Below, piece after piece: positions 23,826-32,314 of a DNA stretch of 64,000 nt (the first letter of the stretch is position 1; the number at the start of each line of letters is the position of its first letter). A program made the translations under genes and the position numbers. Origin of the DNA: Dyella sp. 2HG41-7. Lineage in GTDB: Bacteria > Pseudomonadota > Gammaproteobacteria > Xanthomonadales > Rhodanobacteraceae. Location: assembly GCF_021390675.1 (NCBI RefSeq), contig NZ_JAJEJV010000004.1:1302001-1366000 (forward strand). The letters run 5' to 3'. The notes beneath the pieces are model-generated. The model made no database searches. It had not been told where the DNA came from and was given only the letters and a program-made list of their open reading frames with translations.

Positions 23826-24355
23826 GCCTTGGCTCCTTGCTTAATCGCGGCGGCAGCGCGTTTGACGGCTTTGCGTACGCGCGTCTGGCAACCGCAACGG
23901 CAGAGGTTGGGCAAGGTATCGATGTCGTTATCGGAAGGGTCTTTGACGCGATTCAAGAGATCCATCGATGCGATCAGCCAACCTGCCGTGCAGTAACCGC
24001 AGCCGATCGCGTCTTCGTCGATAAAGGCTTGTTGAAGCGGATGCAATCCACCTTTGGCATCGGCCAGACCTTCGACCGTGACGACTTTTTTATCCTCAAG
24101 CTTGCTCATCGGCGTAGTGATGGCAGATGTCGCCTTGCCTTCCACCAGCACCAGGTCAGCGCCGCCTTCGCCGTGTTCGCCGCCGTATTTGGTGCCTGTA
24201 AGGCGCAGCACGTCGCGCAGATACCACAGCAAGGGCATCTGAGGATCGCCGGTATGGCGAAAGCGCTCGCCATTGATCTGCAGGTCGATGCCCGTGCGGA
24301 CCGCCACCGATGTGATGTCCGCTTTGTTGGGCGACGCGGCGTGGTCTTGCGCCAT
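23822..24355 (-). CDS. [2Fe-2S] small subunit (IorA-like) with a degenerate first cluster site
   Basis: A 177-residue protein of the XDH/IorA small-subunit family. The C-terminal helical domain keeps its cluster ligands (CGYCTAGW and LCRCG). The N-terminal plant-ferredoxin-like domain has lost its cluster: where the family has GTKxGCGxxxCGAC, this protein reads GTKYGGEHGEGGADLVLVEG, and the fourth Cys of the SC motif is Ala (TSAITTP). All four ligands are thus replaced by Gly, Gly, Asp and Ala, yet the fold-defining residues remain, so the frame is not broken. I start at the ATG at 24355 (AGAGGA upstream); a TTG at 24373 is possible. It is co-translated with the molybdopterin subunit. Confidence 0.85.
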   Translation of the reverse strand: MAQDHAASPNKADITSVAVRTGIDLQINGERFRHTGDPQMPLLWYLRDVLRLTGTKYGGEHGEGGADLVLVEGKATSAITTPMSKLEDKKVVTVEGLADAKGGLHPLQQAFIDEDAIGCGYCTAGWLIASMDLLNRVKDPSDNDIDTLPNLCRCGCQTRVRKAVKRAAAAIKQGAKA

Positions 24356-24408
24356 CAGGTCGTGTCCTCTCAATGCCTATCAGCACATTGTGGCATTGGC
24401 GCAAGAAT

Positions 24409-25731
24409 TTAGGGGCGAACAGGGCTGAACAAGCGTCTCCAGATCAGGTAGACGGGAATGCCGGCGGCCATGATGAGCAAGCCCATGCCCGTATTCACCA
24501 AGCTTGTACGCAGGCTTTGCACCACCACCAGTCCGATCGTGGCGATAAAAATCAGAGGCAGCAGCGGATAACCCGGCACGCGGAACGGGACATCGCCCTG
24601 CTGCCGACGGCGATACCAGAACAATGTGCCGACACCGACCGCACAGGCTAGCCAGTCGCCGAAGGTGGCGTAATCCAGCAGTTGGCCGTAGCTGCCTGAC
24701 AGCACCAGCAGAATCGACCAACCGACCAGCAGCAAGAGCGCCAGATTGGGCGTGTGGTGCCGCGGGTGCAGCCGCCCCACGCTGGCGAAGAACAAGCCAT
24801 CCGCGCCCATCACCTGCAAGACGCGCGCGCCGGACACCAAGGTGATGTTGCAAAAGCCGAACGTAGAAATCGCGATGCCGACAGCAATCAACTTGGCGCC
24901 GGCCGAACCGAACACCTTGTTCATGACATCAGCGGCGGGCGTGCGGCTGTGCGCCAGGCCGTCATGGCCGAGCACCGCCAGGTACGCCACGTTCACAAGC
25001 GCATAGGCGGTAATCACACCGAGCATGCCCAGCAGCAAAGCGCGGGGCAGTGTGCGTTGCGGTTCGCGCACTTCGCCGGCCAGATTATTGAGATACGTGA
25101 AGCCGGAGTAGGCGAACAACACCGGTAGCGCGGCGCTCATAAAGCCGACATCGCTGCGTGCGGGGTCCACCGCCAGCCATGGCGTGCCGCTGCCGACGCC
25201 AGCAAGAAACAACCCGCACACCACCAGTACGGCAACAGCCAGCAGCTTCAGCAGCGTGAACAGGTTTTGCATCTGCACGCCGAACTTCAATCCGAACACA
25301 TTGATCACTGCGACCATCGCCAACGCACCCATCGCCAACGGCGTGGCCATGCCCGCCGGCAAGCCGAACACCGCGGCGGCGTAGCTGGCGAAAATCGTCG
25401 CTACCGCCGCGCTCGATCCGGAATAGATCACCAGCAACATGGTCCAGCCAAACAGGAATCCCGCCAGCGGACCGAAGGCTTCGCGCAAGTAGACGTAACT
25501 GCCGCCCGCATGCGGACGCCGCGCGCCCAGCTCGGCGTAACACAGCGCGCCGATCAAGGTCAGCACGCCGGCGCCCACCCACATCAAAAGCAGAGCCAGT
25601 CCCGATTCCGTGCGTTGCGCGGCAATGCCCGGGTTGAGAAAAATGCCGCCGCCGATGATGCCGCCGATCACCACCAACGCCGCGTCCCGCAGGCGGAGGC
25701 TGCGCTGATAACCCGTAACCGGTGACGTCAT
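24409..25731 (-). CDS. APC-superfamily amino acid permease
   Basis: A 440-residue membrane protein with about 12 hydrophobic helices. TM1 carries the unwound GIIGGGIFLNPG segment where APC transporters bind the substrate backbone, and TM3 begins with the ELGARRPHAGGSYVYLREAFG signature. It resembles LAT/serine-threonine exchanger-type permeases. It imports or exchanges amino acids across the inner membrane; specificity is not visible. Open frame extends to 25827, but AGGGGC just before the ATG at 25731 sets the start. It is 54 bp from the small iron-sulfur subunit gene downstream and 105 bp from phzF upstream, all on the same strand. Confidence 0.88.
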   Translation of the reverse strand: MTSPVTGYQRSLRLRDAALVVIGGIIGGGIFLNPGIAAQRTESGLALLLMWVGAGVLTLIGALCYAELGARRPHAGGSYVYLREAFGPLAGFLFGWTMLLVIYSGSSAAVATIFASYAAAVFGLPAGMATPLAMGALAMVAVINVFGLKFGVQMQNLFTLLKLLAVAVLVVCGLFLAGVGSGTPWLAVDPARSDVGFMSAALPVLFAYSGFTYLNNLAGEVREPQRTLPRALLLGMLGVITAYALVNVAYLAVLGHDGLAHSRTPAADVMNKVFGSAGAKLIAVGIAISTFGFCNITLVSGARVLQVMGADGLFFASVGRLHPRHHTPNLALLLLVGWSILLVLSGSYGQLLDYATFGDWLACAVGVGTLFWYRRRQQGDVPFRVPGYPLLPLIFIATIGLVVVQSLRTSLVNTGMGLLIMAAGIPVYLIWRRLFSPVRP

Positions 25732-25836
25732 GGATAAGCCCCTACTGTGGAAACCCAGAGCATGGCAACGGCGGAGCGATCCGGCAAGCGCCGATTTATC
25801 CGATTTCGGTGTCAGCGGCGCGCCCACGCGTTCCCA

Positions 25837-26715
25837 TTACGCTAGATCGAGTTCGCCTCGGATCACCGTCGCGCACTGACCGCCGATGGTTATCGTGCCG
25901 GTGGCGTCGTCGTGCTTGACGGTTACGTAACCGTCGCGCCCGATTTCGCGGCCCTGGCTGGCGACGTAGCGATGGCCGTAGCGCGTGTCGCGACCATCCA
26001 AGAGAAACGCCATGATCGCGGCATTCGCACTGCCGGTGACGGGGTCTTCCGGAATATTGTCCGCGGGACAGAAAGCACGCACGGCCATCTGCGCAGAACC
26101 GGTATTTTCCAGGCCGAACACGCTGACGCCAATAACAGCGTGCTGCTCACACAAACGTTGAATGCCTGCGAAGTCGGGTTCCAACGTTCGCACGCGCGAG
26201 GCGTCGAGCAAATCGCATACCCACCAATGCGGTCCAATGTTGATCAGCTTGATGTGTTCGTCATTCAGCGTCGCAGTCAATGCTTCGGCGATCGCGTTGC
26301 GCACGTTGACACTGACGTCGAGCGCCTGTGCGACTGGCGCTTGCACATGAATGATTCGTTCAACGCCGTGGCCTTCGATCGAAACTGGCAACAATCCTGC
26401 CGCGCACTGCTGGATCAGTTTCGTTTTGCCGGCGTCGACAAGTCCCGCTTCGATGGCTGCATACGCGCTGCCAACGCTTGGATGTCCCGCAAACGGCAGT
26501 TCCTGACGCGGCGTAAAAATCCGCACGCGATAGTCGGCTTCCGGATTCGTTGGCGGCAACAAGAACGCGGTCTCGGAAAGATTCGTCCAACGCGCGAAAG
26601 CGCGCATCGTCGCTTCATCCAAACCATCGCCATCGATCACGACAGCAAGCGGATTGCCTTTCATCGGTTGGCGCGAAAACACATCGAGTTGCATGAAGCG
26701 GCGTTTGAAGGACAT
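25837..26715 (-). CDS. PhzF family isomerase/epimerase-like protein
   Basis: A 292-residue protein of the PhzF fold (two diaminopimelate-epimerase-like halves). It shows QLDVFSRQPMKGNPLAVVID, the catalytic-Glu region NLSETAFLLPP, the PFAGHPSVGSAYAA motif of the first half and DPVTGSANAAI in the second half. PhzF itself isomerises a phenazine precursor, but no other phenazine genes are present, so this is a generic PhzF-like protein of unknown substrate. I chose the ATG at 26715; an ATG at 26694 (MQLDVF) is a reasonable alternative. The 410 bp upstream (26716-27125) hold no gene I can support. Confidence 0.87.
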   Translation of the reverse strand: MSFKRRFMQLDVFSRQPMKGNPLAVVIDGDGLDEATMRAFARWTNLSETAFLLPPTNPEADYRVRIFTPRQELPFAGHPSVGSAYAAIEAGLVDAGKTKLIQQCAAGLLPVSIEGHGVERIIHVQAPVAQALDVSVNVRNAIAEALTATLNDEHIKLINIGPHWWVCDLLDASRVRTLEPDFAGIQRLCEQHAVIGVSVFGLENTGSAQMAVRAFCPADNIPEDPVTGSANAAIMAFLLDGRDTRYGHRYVASQGREIGRDGYVTVKHDDATGTITIGGQCATVIRGELDLA

Positions 26716-27125
26716 GGGCTTCGGATGTGGCGAGATGAAGAGACATTCTAGCAATCGATATCGCAAGTTTCCTTCATTCGCGCGCCTCAAACGTTGTGAA
26801 GGCGTTGCCTACGCAAATCTGAACAACGGGCATAAAACCCCGATAAAACCGCGTTTTTAGGTTTAGTCCTATATCTCGCACATTCTTCGATCTCTAGCAT
26901 TACTTTCGACACAGAACGCATCGCAGTACACCGCGACCTGCGTGCGCGTGAAATGAATAAAGCGCGCGCCGTCAACGGCATCGCTCAGTCGCAGCTTGCG
27001 ACATGCGCCGGCGACACATCGAAAAGCACGACGCGACAACTCAACGCGGAAGGTCGATTCAAGGCTCTTTCTTAAGAAGCCAGGGTCGGTTTGTGCGCAA
27101 AACGTATCTCTACTGGAGCACTCCC

Positions 27126-29636
27126 ATGAACAAGGTCTATCGAATCGTATGGAATGCAGCGACTCACTCGTGGGTCGCGGCTTCCGAATTGAGCCGCGCG
27201 CGCGGAAAATCCCACTCACGTCGCCGCACGGCGTTGGCGCTCGCGACGCTGTCTGCCCTGGCTGTTGCGCCGGTGTGGGCGCAGACGTCCACGCCGGAAC
27301 TCATTGTTGTTGATAACGGCGCTGGGGCTGTGATCCAGAACAGCACCTACGGCGTCAGTTCGATTAATTCTTCGGGCGGCGCTTTGCTCCTGCAAGTCAA
27401 TAACGCCGGCACCATTTTGGGAGGGGACGCAGGTGTCTACACCAGCGGATCAGGTTTGGGTGTGGTCAATACGGGTTTGATCAGTGGTGCCTTTGGCATC
27501 GTGGGTTCTTCAGGCTACGGCGTGACGAACACGATCTACAACGCAGGCACGATCACGGGTACTGCTCCCACGGGAATCGCTACGACGGCGATCGCGTTTA
27601 ACGGCAATGGCGATCACAACATCGTCACGCTAGACACCGGTTCGGTGCTTAATGGTTTTGTGAATGGCGATTACGCCGGCTATGGCACCAACCAAAACGA
27701 CCTTATCCTGCAAGGCACCAATTCCGACAGCTTCAACAAATTCCTCAAATTCCAGACACTGACGGTACAAAACGGCGGCATCGGTGCGACCGACTGGACG
27801 ATGGATGGCGTAGGTAGCTTTAGTCAGGGCGTCACCGTCACTGAAGGCACGCTGCGTCTGGCTCATTCCTATACGTCGCTGTTCACGCCTGCCACGACGG
27901 TGGGAGTCGGCGGAATGTTGGCCGGCTACGGTACTGTGTTTGGCGATGTCACCAACAACTCCGGCGGAGCCATCGCACCGGGTAGCGCAGGCACACCGGG
28001 CGGCGCATTCGGTGCGCTCAGCATTCACGGCAACTATGTTGGCAACGGTGGTCACGTCGAACTGAACACTGTGCTCAATGAAGGTGGTACGTTGAACAAT
28101 CAACAAACCGACCGATTGTTGATTACCGGTGCCCCTTCCTCTACAACACCGCCGCAGACTGGCGGTGGTGGCGCCGCTAGCATTGAAAGCATGGGGGTTA
28201 TGGCTGACTCGGTGGGGTCCGCCAGCGTGGGTGGCATCCTGGCTAATACTGCCGGCTCCGCCAGCGGCACCACTTACCTCATAGTGCACGGCTCAGGCGC
28301 AGGTGCCACCACCGACCTCAACGGCAACGGCATCAACGACAACAACGAAGGCATTTCGCTCGTGCAGGTACACGGCACCTCGACACCAGATGCATTCAAG
28401 CTCGCCGGACCGGGTTATGTGGCAGTCGGCCCGTGGATGTATACGCTGCATCCGTTCGGCCCGGGTGACACTGATCAATCTCAAAGCGTGTTGCCGAGTG
28501 GCGATTCGCTGGACTGGGATTACCGCCTGGCGAACGCGCTGGAAACGGCGACGCCCACGCCCACGCCGACTCCTGCGCCGACGCCGACGCCAACTCCCGC
28601 GCCGACGCCAACTCCCGCGCCGACGCCGAGTCCTGATCCGACCGACGACATCGTCAGCCGCAAAGCTGTCGCCCCGCAGGTCGGCTCGTACGTGTCGTCA
28701 GGCGCCGCGTTGCTCGGCTACGGCGGCCAAATGATCGACACCCTGCACCAGCGCCTGGGCGAAATCCGCAACGTGCAAGCCAGCGACAACGGCGACCACG
28801 GCGGCGAGATGTTCGCGCGCTACATCGGTACGCACTACAACTACAACTCCGATCGCAACTTCCAGCAATACGGTTACGACTTCGACCAGCAAACCAACAT
28901 GCTCCAGCTGGGCGGCAGCATTGTGGGTTGGACCGGCGACAAGAGCAGCCTGCGTTTTGGCGTGGCGGCCGACAAAGGCACCACCACGGTCACACCCAAA
29001 GCCACCAGCATCGGCGGCAGCAGCGCCAAATACGATGCTGGCGGCGTCTCGGCCTGGTTGACCTGGCAGCAAGACAACGGCTTCTACCTCGATACGGTGG
29101 TCGGTGGCGAAAGCTATCGCGGCAAGGTGAGCACGAATCTGCGTGGTTCGGATGTCGCCACGATTCGTGCGCACGGTTGGCACGCATCGATCGAAAGTGG
29201 TTATCCGTTTGCGCTGGGTCAAGGCTATGAACTAGAGCCGCAAGCGCAGATGACGTATCAGTCGCTGGTGTTCAACAGCGTCACCGACCCGGACGGTCTG
29301 AAGGTGAATTTGGGCGACACCGGTCAAGCGACGTATCGCCTGGGTGCACGCCTCACCAAGCACGACGATGAAAAGTTCTCGCCGTACCTGCGTGCCGACT
29401 ACATCAACCGTGTCGGTGGTCGTCAGCGGGTGGATGTCACCAGCACCGATTGGCAAGACGTGCAAGCCACGTTCGCCGGTGGCCGCGCCGGTGCGAGTTA
29501 TCGCCTGGGTGGCGGCGTCACCAGCCAGTTCACCAAGAACCTCGCGCTGTATGGCGAAGTGGATTACCAAGGTGCGTTGAACAACTACGGCACCAGCGGT
29601 TGGACGGCCAATGTGGGTTTGCGCTGGAATTTCTAA
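27126..29636 (+). CDS. Type V autotransporter with extended signal peptide
   Basis: An 836-residue protein. The N-terminus (MNKVYRIVWNAATHSWVAAS) is a classic extended signal peptide region (ESPR), followed by a hydrophobic core ending VAPVWAQ. The passenger (about 58-470) is a glycine/asparagine-rich beta-helix with autotransporter-type repeats (VTVTEGTLRLAHSYTS, GTVFGDVTNNSGGAIAPGSA). A Thr-Pro repeat linker covers residues ~475-503. The last ~270 residues are the beta-barrel, ending in LRWNF with the C-terminal aromatic needed for Bam insertion. The passenger likely sits on the cell surface as an adhesin; no protease triad is visible. TGGAG precedes the ATG at 27126; the frame is open 41 codons further up but the ESPR fixes the start. 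Confidence 0.92.
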   Translation: MNKVYRIVWNAATHSWVAASELSRARGKSHSRRRTALALATLSALAVAPVWAQTSTPELIVVDNGAGAVIQNSTYGVSSINSSGGALLLQVNNAGTILGGDAGVYTSGSGLGVVNTGLISGAFGIVGSSGYGVTNTIYNAGTITGTAPTGIATTAIAFNGNGDHNIVTLDTGSVLNGFVNGDYAGYGTNQNDLILQGTNSDSFNKFLKFQTLTVQNGGIGATDWTMDGVGSFSQGVTVTEGTLRLAHSYTSLFTPATTVGVGGMLAGYGTVFGDVTNNSGGAIAPGSAGTPGGAFGALSIHGNYVGNGGHVELNTVLNEGGTLNNQQTDRLLITGAPSSTTPPQTGGGGAASIESMGVMADSVGSASVGGILANTAGSASGTTYLIVHGSGAGATTDLNGNGINDNNEGISLVQVHGTSTPDAFKLAGPGYVAVGPWMYTLHPFGPGDTDQSQSVLPSGDSLDWDYRLANALETATPTPTPTPAPTPTPTPAPTPTPAPTPSPDPTDDIVSRKAVAPQVGSYVSSGAALLGYGGQMIDTLHQRLGEIRNVQASDNGDHGGEMFARYIGTHYNYNSDRNFQQYGYDFDQQTNMLQLGGSIVGWTGDKSSLRFGVAADKGTTTVTPKATSIGGSSAKYDAGGVSAWLTWQQDNGFYLDTVVGGESYRGKVSTNLRGSDVATIRAHGWHASIESGYPFALGQGYELEPQAQMTYQSLVFNSVTDPDGLKVNLGDTGQATYRLGARLTKHDDEKFSPYLRADYINRVGGRQRVDVTSTDWQDVQATFAGGRAGASYRLGGGVTSQFTKNLALYGEVDYQGALNNYGTSGWTANVGLRWNF
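28551..28635 (+). repeat. Thr-Pro/Ala-Pro coding tandem repeat in the autotransporter linker
   Basis: Imperfect 18-bp units (GCGCCGACGCCAACTCCC) and 6-bp ACGCCC-type units encode alternating TP/AP residues between passenger and barrel. The repeats could expand or contract by slippage in multiples of three, changing linker length without frameshift. Confidence 0.7.
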
Positions 29637-29677
29637 TCCACGTCGGCACACACGGATGTGCATAGGGAAGTGAGCAA

Positions 29678-29706
29678 AGAGCCGGGCAATGCCCGGCTCT
29701 TTTTTT
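29678..29706 (+). terminator. Rho-independent terminator of the autotransporter gene
   Basis: AGAGCCGGGC (29678-29687), loop AAT, GCCCGGCTCT (29691-29700), then six more T's. It lies 41 bp after the stop codon. A second, weaker stem (TCTCCC/GGGAGA near 29719-29735) may serve the convergent peptidase gene. Confidence 0.93.
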
Positions 29707-29757
29707 GCTCTGCTTTCTCTCCCAAGGCGGGAGAAGGCTTTAGATTGCTAGTGAATA

Positions 29758-31689
29758 TTAAAAACCGCTACGGAAGAACGCATCCAGATTGGCGACATCC
29801 AGTGCACCAATACCCGCGCCTGGGTTGTAATGCGGTGAACCGTTGTAGAACCAGTTGTCGCCGGTACGAATGGCTTTGAACGGCGTGTACTTGCCGTAGC
29901 CGAAGATGTTCTGCAGCGCATACACCTGCGGATTCCACAAGCCGACGCGATGTCCCGAGCTTTGGATCAACAACGCGGTAATGCCGTTGAGCTGCGGCGC
30001 CACAAAACTCGTGCCGCCTTCGCCGGCGGCGAGACCGCCGTCCACCGTGGATACGAACAGATAGCCGGTTTCCGGGTCAGCGTTAAGCGAAATATCCGGC
30101 ACATTGCGGCCCGCGAAATGGCCGGGTAATTTCAACAACGTGGTCGGGCCCGCGACGGGATCGTTGTAGACCAGCGACTGTTTCGATTCGCTGCGACGAA
30201 TGCCTGGCGTGAAGTCCTGATAGAACGGCGTGCGCCAGTACACGCTCACGCCGCCGCCGCCGCCCGTGGAGAACAGGTTGTACACGCCCTTGCCGATGTA
30301 CGTGTCCAGATAGTTCTGCAGGTAATCCCAACCCCACACGCTTTCCTGCGCCACCGATTCAGTCGGACCCATGCCGAACGCGTAGCTATACGGTGTTGTC
30401 GTACCGCCTGCGGCGGTGATGAAAGGGTCGGATGCGGGCGAGTCGACGGTGAGCGGCGCTGTGTATTGGCCAACACCGGTGCCGGCGCCAAGATCGCGTA
30501 CTGTGTCGTACGCACCGGAATCGCCCGATGCGGCGAACAGCGATTGTCCTTGTATCGCGGCTTCTAGAAAGATTGCATGGAACGCGCGCAAATCGCCGGC
30601 ATCGGTGGTGTCGGTGTTGCTCGCGCCGTTTACGTTCAGCGCCGCGAAGTTGAAGATTTCAGGCAAGCCCCAACTGGTGGAAATGCTGTCGGCAGTGTTG
30701 TCCGACACCGCTTGCGCAAACGCATCGACATATCCGGCGGTGGTATTGGGCGCGTCGTACACGACGATGTTGGCGAACGGCGCCACGCCGCCCGACTGTT
30801 CCACGTCGATCGACGTTTCGCCGCTGCCGCCGTCGATCGCGCCGCCGCCATCCACATGCACTTGCGTGATGCGGTTGGACTTGGTGGTCAAGCCGATGTC
30901 AGACCAATATGTCGTCGCATCGCTGGGATAAAAATCCGACAACGTGACGATACCGACGGTTGAGCCATTGCCAACCACGCCGCGTTGATACAGCGGGTTG
31001 ATGTCATAGAAATTCGCGACATCGCCGACGGTGTATTCGCCCGGAATGCCGGATGCCGTGGGATTGCTGCTGGTTCCGCCGGACTTTTTGTTGCTGAACG
31101 CATTCGCTTGCAGTTTGGGTGCGCCGTTCGATGCGAAAGATGGCGACGACACGTGATGCGGACGATAAACTTTCTCATCGCTCAAGCCGGTCGCCACATC
31201 GATAATACCGGCGAGTTCGGAAGGAAGCTGCGGCGCGGAAGCGGGCTTGTGGTAGCGATGGCCGTTCTCGCGCGACACATAGTTGTGAATCGAGGTTTGG
31301 AACAGCGTGCTGAATTGGCCCAAGCTGCCGCTGGTGCGGATAGCCAAATGACTCGGCAATACCTCGCTGGTCAATCCCTGTTTCTGCAGATAGGCCTGCA
31401 CGCGCGCAATCTCGTCGCTGGTGGCGCCGAATCGCTGCGCAAACTGGCTGGTGGTCAAAAATTGCTGATAGTGCTCGCTGCCGGGCGTGACGGTTTGCCG
31501 AATGTAATCTTCCAGCGCGGCTTGATTGTGCAGCTTCAAAATCAGGGTGACGTGCGCGGTTTGATTCGTCGGCGCCATGCCCGCATCGACAGCGGGTGTT
31601 GCTTTTGCGGCCCATGCGCCGGCGCTTGCGCCGGTCAACAGCACGCTAAGGGACAGCGAAAGCGACTTGCGATGCAGCTTGGAAAACAT
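29758..31689 (-). CDS. S53 family (sedolisin/pseudomonalisin-like) secreted serine-carboxyl peptidase
   Basis: A 643-residue preproprotein. It has a signal peptide (first ~28 residues) and a pro-kumamolisin activation domain (about 35-190; NQTAHVTLILKLHNQAALED, SLGQFSTLFQTSIHNY). The catalytic domain has Glu291 and Asp295 (GETSIDVE), oxyanion Asp390 (SGDSGA) and Ser561 (GGTSFVAPQ), the E-D-D-S set of sedolisins. These enzymes self-activate at low pH and cleave proteins outside the cell. NADPETGYLF near the active Ser region resembles the family core. I start at 31689 because GGGAGGAGC is 6 bases upstream and a signal peptide follows; the open frame to 31896 is not needed. It converges on the autotransporter. 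Confidence 0.92.
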   Translation of the reverse strand: MFSKLHRKSLSLSLSVLLTGASAGAWAAKATPAVDAGMAPTNQTAHVTLILKLHNQAALEDYIRQTVTPGSEHYQQFLTTSQFAQRFGATSDEIARVQAYLQKQGLTSEVLPSHLAIRTSGSLGQFSTLFQTSIHNYVSRENGHRYHKPASAPQLPSELAGIIDVATGLSDEKVYRPHHVSSPSFASNGAPKLQANAFSNKKSGGTSSNPTASGIPGEYTVGDVANFYDINPLYQRGVVGNGSTVGIVTLSDFYPSDATTYWSDIGLTTKSNRITQVHVDGGGAIDGGSGETSIDVEQSGGVAPFANIVVYDAPNTTAGYVDAFAQAVSDNTADSISTSWGLPEIFNFAALNVNGASNTDTTDAGDLRAFHAIFLEAAIQGQSLFAASGDSGAYDTVRDLGAGTGVGQYTAPLTVDSPASDPFITAAGGTTTPYSYAFGMGPTESVAQESVWGWDYLQNYLDTYIGKGVYNLFSTGGGGGVSVYWRTPFYQDFTPGIRRSESKQSLVYNDPVAGPTTLLKLPGHFAGRNVPDISLNADPETGYLFVSTVDGGLAAGEGGTSFVAPQLNGITALLIQSSGHRVGLWNPQVYALQNIFGYGKYTPFKAIRTGDNWFYNGSPHYNPGAGIGALDVANLDAFFRSGF

Positions 31690-32314
31690 GTTGCTCCTCC
31701 CAGGTGAGCACAGTGGCGTGCGCCCATGCATGTTCACGTCATGCGAACGAAAGCCGTTGTGCATGTGGTTGATATTTCGTCTTCCCAGCGACTGTCGTCC
31801 GTCTCCCCTGACGATCAGCATCGAGCCGCTCAAGCGACCATATAGCGCTGCACACATACCTGGAAGTGCCTGAAATGCATGTCGTCGTGAACACAAGTTA
31901 TGGGCCGATAACGGCGGTTAACGTGCTTCGACGCCATGAAAGTTCATCAGGCGGTTGTCGACCAGATGTGTGATGCGCGAATACGCTCGCTCTACAGAGC
32001 AAACGTTTTGCGTATGCGAATCCCTACCAGCACGAAAGTCATGTCATCGGATTCGTTGAAGTGATTCTGTAACCTTTGCAAAATTTTTATGGTTGCAGCG
32101 ATGGCGTACTTCGGCTTGAGCCGTGACTTGGCAAGTCTTTGGATTTGGGCGGGAACAGCGCCGATGCCCTCAGGACCAAGCCCTATTTTTGAGGGCCGAT
32201 TCGGCCGCGAGGAGGGTCGGATTTCTAACCCCAGGCCTGAATGCGGCACAATAGGGCGGTTATGCCCCGGAGACGCAAGGCTTTCGGGGCCGTTCTCCAG
32301 TCGAAGCAGCCGCC
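31690..32314. other. 625-bp intergenic region between the peptidase and fumarase genes
   Basis: It holds the divergent promoters of the S53 peptidase and fumarase genes. I see no convincing -35/-10 pair. A 79-codon open frame at 32089-32328 overlaps the fumarase start and has no recognisable features, so I do not call it a gene. No strong repeat was found. Confidence 0.5.

Noticed and set aside
26953-27075. 40-codon frame upstream of the autotransporter (MNKARAVNGIAQ...)
   Set aside because: No ribosome binding site or leader-peptide logic; probably chance.
27003-27125. Upstream start for the autotransporter
   Set aside because: The extended signal peptide (MNKVYRIVWN) fixes the start at 27126.
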